64,000 bases of DNA, from the NCBI GenBank assembly GCA_936450465.1, contig OW388289.1:68508420-68572419 (forward strand), in the 5' to 3' direction. A model generated the notes under the pieces. It was not told the origin of the DNA, ran no database searches, and worked only from the letters and a program-made list of their open reading frames with translations. The DNA is from Gibbula magus. Its lineage: Eukaryota > Mollusca > Gastropoda > Trochida > Trochidae. The position numbers and the translations under genes are program-made. Below are positions 57,942-64,000 of this stretch, piece by piece (position 1 is the stretch's first letter; each line of letters opens with the position of its first letter).

Positions 57942-58466
57942 AAGCGGCTGTCACAACCCGTCGTACGTGCAGCTGCGTGCTGTCTACCGACAAAAACGTG
58001 GGGTAAATTGGGGAATTCGTGCATCCTCGGTACCGACGCCGTACCGATTTTGGACAAATTTGGAGCACGCAGACTCGTCGTAGAACTTTTAGTGCATGCA
58101 GAACTTTCGCTGCGTGCAGTCTACGAACGGACTGCGAATTTTCCTCCGTACGATCGACGTGCGTGCCCTGTACGACAACCGAACGCACAACGCACCGACA
58201 TTGCGCGTTTTTTTCAAGCTTACCCACTCACACTTTCTCTACGAACGACGCACGTTGCACGTGCGTACAACGTGCGTTGTACGTGCGTAGTTCGTGCTTA
58301 CTCGGCACGTCCAAAGTTTAACTATCAAATAATTAAAGAAAACTCACGTCGATCGTACCGAGTAAGCACGTACAACGTACCGAGTAAGCACGTTCCCCAA
58401 TTTACCCCACGTTTGTGTCGGTAGACAGCACGCAGCTGCACGTACGAATGGTTGTGACAGCCGCTT
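57942..58466. mobile_element. CpG-rich non-autonomous DNA transposon, 525 bp
   Basis: Terminal inverted repeats of about 72 bp begin AAGCGGCTGTCACAACC and run through cgtacgtgcagctgcgtgct, gtctaccgacaaa and acgtggggtaaattgggga. TA flanks both ends (57940-57941 and 58467-58468). The interior is packed with acgtgcgt, gtacgt and cgtacc words and includes gtaccgagtaagcacgt twice directly (about 58,356-58,393) and once inverted (about 58,285-58,303). There is no transposase. The 138-, 100- and 98-codon ORFs here on both strands reflect the high GC content and are not considered genes. TA target choice fits a Tc1/mariner-type partner, but other superfamilies are possible. Confidence 0.92.
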
Positions 58467-58469
58467 TAA

Positions 58470-58563
58470 TCCACCCTACGTTTTCAGAAAAACGTAGCGA
58501 CCGTGGCCTCCCCAAAAAACGTACGAACGAAGTGCACGCACGATGGGTTGTGCCAGGGGCTTA
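58470..58563. mobile_element. Degenerate relative of the adjacent CpG-rich element, one end only
   Basis: Read on the minus strand from 58562, aagcccctggcacaaccc, then atcgtgcgtgcacttcgt align with the terminal repeat of the 57,942 element. A small hairpin, ctacgttttcagaaaaacgta, lies at 58,475-58,495. Only this end is visible; no matching left end was found to the left of 57,942. Confidence 0.6.
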
Positions 58564-59302
58564 ACTGATAGAGCACACCGCTGACACTTAAGCTTATAAT
58601 GATTACACTTACTTTACTTAGTGAAATTATTATACATGTACATCTTTTAATTCATCATTCGAGTGGATAAAGTCCACTGTGATGAGACGGTTTGGTTTAC
58701 ATGTCAGAGTGCCGTGTATCTACATGTAGCTTGCAATAGAATTATAAACATCCCAAATCCTTCACATTGTCTTTGCTCTAAAATTCGATTACAATATCGA
58801 CGATACATTCATTTCATTGTTATTTACGATAATTGATATTTAACCGATGTCTTTATGTTTTAAATGAAAACTTGCGTTCTCCACAACAATGACTCAAACA
58901 AAACAATTCAGAAACTATTATGACTAGTTGCCATGTTTCGAAATTGAAACTGATAATAAGTTGCACCCCTGGGAATCTCGTTCGGTTAAGAAAACACACA
59001 AGACAAGTAGTTCTATCAACAGAATGAATAAATCTTCTCTTATCACTAAACTTGACACATGTAAGGAGTGACTGATTTAGAGTTGATCTGTAACGGACAC
59101 ACACAGAGTTTGGTATTTAGACACCATTGTAGTTAAAACCTATGTCATTCGTTCGTTATTAGCGATTTACTTACATGTAGACCGTGTATTTATGTATACA
59201 ACCACACATAATAATCCTTCCTTTAAAAAAGCACATTTTTTATGAAACTGAGTGGCAAGTATAACAATAACTTTGTGATCACTAATTTGGTTTATAAGAT
59301 TA
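58564..59302. other. AT-rich non-coding stretch
   Basis: Starts with ttaactgatagagcacaccgc, weakly like a tRNA D-arm, without a B-box. The minus ORFs here (58853-59373) are unrecognised. Confidence 0.4.
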
Positions 59303-59806
59303 CACTGTCGGTCAATAGAAACGCCTACTTGCTTTTCCTTAAAATGAAAGATGAAATAATTTCTGAAATACAATTAATAGTGGTCTCCAAGTTATGCTGA
59401 AAAATGATTAATATGAAAGTCCATTGAAATCGTGGAGAAACTGTGATTCGAGTCAATCACATTCATGAAAACCGTGCCCAATGAAAAATTCACTTGCGCA
59501 CCGGAACCACGTACATCTTTAGCGTCATCACCACTTTAATGCGATTGCGAGCTTGTATTGTTGCTAGTGGTTGTATGAAAATCTGTTTCAAATGTATGTT
59601 TGATCAAACACTGATCGAAAACTGAACAATTATGTTGTCTCATTTCAACAATTGCCATTATTTTGTGATATGCCAACTTCTGAAATTCAAATATATTATG
59701 CCGAAATGGTGCAACTTCATAATGCTATAATATTACTAAACTGCTAAGTATAGTTTTTACGAAATCTGATAAGATATCTGGTAGGCGTTTCTTTTGGCTG
59801 AGGGTG
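59303..59806. mobile_element. TA-flanked MITE, 504 bp
   Basis: The left end (CACTGTCGGTCAATAGAAAC plus gcctac) and the right end, as complement (CACCCTCAGCCAAAAGAAAC plus gcctac), form a 26-bp imperfect inverted repeat. TA is present on each side (59301-59302 and 59807-59808). No transposase motif was found inside. Size, TIR and TA target fit a non-autonomous Tc1/mariner-type element. Confidence 0.8.
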
Positions 59807-59812
59807 TATTAT

Positions 59813-59880
59813 AATCTCACCCTAGAAAATAAAACTCTCCAAAATCGATGTATTTAATATCAGGAGAGAGGTGAGATTCT
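59813..59880. repeat. Small foldback beside the MITE
   Basis: aatctcacc ... aactctcc is mirrored by ggagagaggtgagatt, leaving a loop of about 26 nt. Confidence 0.6.
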
Positions 59881-61667
59881 CTGTATATCCATGAGTAAAA
59901 TAATCTTGCTATAATAACGTCAGTAGTGCACGTTTACGAAATTTGACATAATGAAAGAAGTGGTTATGTTTTGAAAATTCAAAAGTTCATTGATTTTAGA
60001 ATAAAAGGTTTCATATCGACCAAATGAGAACAATATTATAACAAATACATTGAATGGGTATAAAAGGAAATATATGTATGTTTGATCCAGTTGATGACTT
60101 ATATATAATATTTCACAGAAGAAAATAAAAACTGTAGTTTTGAAAATATTGACCCCTGGTCACTCCAAAGAGCTGCCAAACTGTAACTGTTGACTGTGAG
60201 GCTTCTAATCAGATTATGTTATGGAACGCTCGACTGTCTTCTTATAATACTAAAATGCAACGTGATCGGTTTAGTTTTCGCGTTGATATGGTGTTTTAAA
60301 GACATGCTAAATTACACAGGTAGGTGAACAAACTTTCAGTATGCAGCTGAATATAAAATGGAAATAGGATAGTCTGTGAATTGGCAATTTAGGTCACCAG
60401 GCCAGGCTTAAACGGGCCGATAGGCCTATCGCCAACTTGCCTACTTAAGGCATATCTCTTACCTGTCAATCCGTAGGTTTGCTAGGAGATCACAGTCCAC
60501 GATGCAATTTAGGTGCATCACACCACTGTCTTTGTAAGGAAAACTGAGGAAAATACTGCAAGACTTAAGTCAGCCTGATATGGAGACTGGCAAGAGTTAT
60601 GCGTTGACCTACATGTATGGCATGGCCATTGTAATTAGATATATATTCACGCTTTTATCACATTCAATTTCCGGCCCTCTTCAGAGCAAAAACTATGCCA
60701 CGTCTCATCTGTTTGAATGGCAAACTTGGTCACTCCCTGATACTTCGCTTACATTGTACATCTCCTTTTCCATAACGAAGACCCCTACAAAAATGAGCCT
60801 ATGTGTGTATTCTCTTTTGCCAATATATATAAATATTAATTTTAGATTTGTAAAACGTCTAACAACTATTTATGGAATATGGAAGTTGCTTGGTGATGGA
60901 TTATATTGACCACCAGACGAGTTCGGAAGCGAATAGCTCTATTTGTATATACTTTGAGATTGACGGGGCCGCAACTTTTGAAACACATTAGTTGATGCTT
61001 GATCTCAGCTGTATTGGATTTGGGTTGATTGTGTATAATACCCAAACATGTTATTAAATTGAATCAATCCATATATATAGCAATGTTGTATGTGTGACTA
61101 CACGCTCTGCAAAAGTACAAACCACGAAAACGGATCAAGATTTGTACAATGATTGCATGACCGAAAATTAAATTTCTATCCCGTTTAACAAACGTTTGTC
61201 ACTTGAAATTAACTTCTTTATTTCTATCGGTGACATCAGTCATTGCACCCAGGATGTGTGTTATTTTATGTTGTTATTTTGTCAAAGGCATTGCATTATA
61301 ACATCCAATACCAATGTCACCCTCTGTATGTACACATACGTTATTGTCTTCCAGTGATTTTAGGTTTTGAGAAGCATGTATTGATCTTAGACGTGGTTTC
61401 TGTCCTTATAAATGTCCCTGCCAATGATATTATAATTGTAAAATGGCAATACATCTAAGTTAATGTACCATTCCTTCGTTTGCTTCGTATTTCATTGTTG
61501 TATTTGAAACAGGTTGTACGGTATTGTCTGACAATGAGGCAACTAGAATGCAGATAGTCGAAAGAAGTACAGTCTGGTTTCTATGAATTTTAAAAGCAAA
61601 AACACATGCACATACCACCCCTAAACTATTGTACATTGTTACATACCATTTAGACAAAAGTTACATC
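59881..61667. other. AT-rich non-coding stretch
   Basis: A 109-codon plus ORF (60580-60909) and other short frames have no recognised domain. Nothing else was supported. Confidence 0.45.
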
Positions 61668-61795
61668 AGTAATAGTACAAATTGTTGTACTTTTTCCGGG
61701 ACGAGTTTCTTGCGGCGCTAGCACCTACTGTACCATCTGCTTACCTATTCGGCCACCGTGTCCCCGACACGTGCAGATCTTCAATAGTACAAATT
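61668..61795 (-). mobile_element. tRNA-like element related to the 53.1-kb insertion
   Basis: Colinear with the 53-kb element in the same orientation: ttgtactttttccg on the left, then gcgctagcacctactgtacc and tgcttacc, matching cgccagcactgaccgtacc and gctaacc. On the minus strand the core begins gtggccgaataggtaagc, like a tRNA D-arm. The 13-bp word aatagtacaaatt flanks the core directly at 61671-61683 and 61783-61795. It lacks the AACATCACACC terminal repeats and the B-box. Confidence 0.6.
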
Positions 61796-63574
61796 AGTAT
61801 ACGTGATCACTTTATTATACTTTATTACACAAAATATTACTTTTTGGTGACCGTAAGTAAATGTATCAACTATTGATTATGGGTGATGCATTGCATTGAA
61901 ATCAGAAAGAGTTTTGTAAACACTTCTTTGCTAGTCCCCTTGCACAACATAAAATTAAACTGTATTAATTTCTTATTGATGAAATCTGGAGTAATATACT
62001 GATTTTACCAAATCATTAGTAACTTTTGAAACATGTCATTGCTGCCTTACAAACACAATAAGCACTGATAATGTATGTATGGTACCAACGCAAACACATT
62101 CTGCAATCCCATGGGGTGACAAAATGTCACTGAAAAAGATGACAATCCTGTAGATTTTCTCTTCTCTTGTTTATTAAGTTAATATCTTGACACAAATGCC
62201 TTCATCGCTCAGTACAGGACACGATTATTCTACCTGCTTACAGTATCCCTGTCGCGTGTCAATTATCGATATGAAGATCAAAGAAGTTCCATTGTGATAA
62301 CATGTTTTTGTTGGAAACATTGGACGATTCTTTCAGGATACTGGTAGGCTCATATAAATGTATCTGGACAATATCTCTGTCAGCTTTGTCTCAGCTGTAA
62401 AAATGTAGAGAAATATATAAAGACATATGGATATTGTATTGTGTACCCATGACATGTAGTGTTCACATGCACGTATTAAATTGGCGTTGAGGGGGTTGTA
62501 AAGTCACGTCCGACCTTCTTGTGCACAGCCTTACGTACGTTTCAGGATCTGACCCAATAATCAGTAACACACTGCAACAATGAACTAAAATTATCTTTCT
62601 GTTTCACTCGTGTTTGGTTTTTCAGCCATTACAGTTTGAATTTCAGATTTTGTTTTTCTATTAGATGCATTTACAATCTGTAATATGCTTGTAAAGCCAA
62701 AATTAGTACATTTGCTGGTATTCGTACTTTTTTTTATATCTATAAATACATAATTACGATAACTCTACATTATTGAATGTGCTATCATGAACTACCTTGA
62801 ATTGATATAAGCTTACTTTTCCTGATCTATTTATTTTTGTTGAATCGTCTAAGTGACTTTATATGTTTGATGTATGGTGTTTTTTATCCAGGTGTAAAAC
62901 TTGGCTGGTAATCAAATATTCCCCAGTTCCTCTTAACAATGGGGATAATGCAGGACTATGGTTGTAACATGCACAAATTATATAAAACAATAGTAACTAA
63001 TCCATGTATGTTGAATGATGAATGATGAATCAGTATGAACGAACATTTCTTAGTTCGCACATGACATGACCTCCTCCAGAGTGTTAATTATTCATGTCAC
63101 CTCTCAAATAGCAAATGTTACACTCAAGTCCTTAGTCTATTACTATGCGTTTACCCCTCCTTTTGAAAGACTGTACATGCACACTCGCAAAACAATATAA
63201 ATGGTCATATAATGGCATTTTGCAGACGAAAGGCGAATAGACTAAATAGATATATGTATATTTCGAAATATGTATTAACTGAAAAACTTCTCAATCGCGA
63301 ACTTACATGTATATGTATTATAGAAGGCGTGTTTCCGTAATGATTGAAAACTGTGAAGCATTTATCGTTTGACTTTGTGTATAATTAGATTTAAGACCAG
63401 CGTGTTACAATTAACTCAATTTAATTGTACTTCTAAAGATCAAACAACACATCATTCGTGCAAGATGAATTAACCTTCGTATCCCCATTGTTCATGTCCG
63501 TGAAATAAAATAAATTGCTACACGCAAGTGTGTGTTTTATTGCTTGTTTCTTTGTGTAAATTTTCTCATCAAAG
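61796..63574. other. AT-rich non-coding stretch
   Basis: Nothing recognised in about 1.8 kb. Confidence 0.5.
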
Positions 63575-63700
63575 GTAAAAGTTCCAAACGACAGGACCAA
63601 TTTAGATAATGATCTAAAAGTATGTTAAGATGCAAGACAAAGAATACAAAAGTGACTGATAAAAAAAGACACGTGGTCGTATTTGATGCTACTTACAACC
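63575..63700 (+). repeat. Dispersed repeat pair D, copy 2
   Basis: gtaaaagttccaaacgacag, then aagatgcaagacaaagaata, caaaagtgac, tgataaaaaaag and tggtcgtatttgatgctact follow the order of the copy at 54.28 kb. Confidence 0.7.
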
Positions 63701-64000
63701 AAACATTGGACATATATATATATATATATAAATCATTTGTTCATTAGTTTCACCAGCAACAGACGAAGGGCATCGCTATTGAAATGCCATTTTCTGAACA
63801 GTTTCTCCTGTTTATGAAATATATTGAACATTAACTTTTGACTTTGTGCAGGGCAATCGTTCAATCCTGATGAATTAAACATAAATTGATTTCGATATAG
63901 CTTTTAAAATCGTTTAATTGAGTTCATTATTGTTATTTATATACTTATGTTCAATTATCCTATACTAACTTTGTACATTTTAGATTTTCATTTTCTACTT
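63701..64000. other. Window end, short (TA)n and AT-rich DNA
   Basis: An acatatatatatatatatata run at about 63,711-63,731, then unremarkable AT-rich sequence. Confidence 0.6.

Noticed and set aside
58008..58424. 138-, 100- and 98-codon ORFs on both strands
   Set aside because: They lie wholly inside the CpG-rich inverted-repeat element, where stop codons are rare by composition, and they overlap each other on both strands.
60580..60909. 109-codon plus ORF
   Set aside because: No recognisable motif or supporting splice or promoter context.
1..64000. Bacterial or phage genome segment with a novel defence or toxin system
   Set aside because: There are no dense ORFs, ribosome-binding sites or operons. 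Microsatellites, SINEs, LINE, Penelope-like and Tc1 remnants show eukaryotic intergenic DNA.

Overview
The window looks like intergenic or intronic DNA from a eukaryote, most likely a marine invertebrate and probably a bivalve mollusc. The DNA is AT-rich with only short chance ORFs and has no bacterial operon structure. It carries eukaryotic mobile elements: Tc1-like transposons, a Penelope-like GIY-YIG remnant, a non-LTR reverse transcriptase remnant, tRNA-derived SINE-like pieces and many foldback/MITE-like elements. Two repeat styles (around 15.8 kb and 24.8-25.3 kb) resemble interspersed repeats I associate with bivalves; this taxonomic call is inference, not a search result. No complete conserved protein-coding gene could be recognised.

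Layout. 0-10 kb: seven-copy ~180-bp tandem array whose units each hold a hairpin (2.95-4.15 kb), a small foldback (4.7 kb), two copies of a dispersed repeat here called family A (5.1, 7.4 kb), a minus-strand Penelope-like fragment (6.1-6.6 kb) beside a (TA)n tract, and a SINE with a conserved-looking central domain (9.74-9.99 kb). 10-20 kb: a perfect 28-bp palindrome, a tRNA-like SINE head, a foldback, a GC-richer possible coding relic, then a nearly full-length Tc1 element (17,518-19,121) with both terminal repeats and TA duplications but a transposase damaged at two catalytic positions, followed by a compact foldback MITE. 20-32 kb: a second, more decayed Tc1 transposase (minus, ~22.76-23.33 kb), a second (TA)n tract, a bivalve-style tandem repeat, and two more family A copies.

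32.85-35.45 kb is a large minisatellite of about 118 copies of a 22-bp unit, with a recent 660-bp (30-unit) internal duplication. Around 40.0 and 40.7 kb lie two clusters of a perfect 18-bp palindrome centred on AAGCTT, mostly spaced at 21 bp. At 44.0-44.5 kb is the best candidate for host coding sequence: an ATG exon in an AAGATGGCG context, a consensus splice donor, and a phase-matched acceptor and stop 450 bp later. 45.66 kb holds a third Tc1 relic.

50-64 kb: a non-LTR retrotransposon fragment split by a 270-bp inverted-repeat element with a tRNA-like core (53.12-53.39 kb) that has a relative at 61.7 kb; a ~560-bp foldback; a CpG-rich 525-bp TIR element with a degenerate relative beside it; a 504-bp TA-flanked MITE; and a repeat pair at 54.3 and 63.6 kb. 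The recognisable elements do not form a pathway. The window records repeated insertion, nesting and decay, with tandem-array expansion alongside. All coordinates and counts come from reading by eye.
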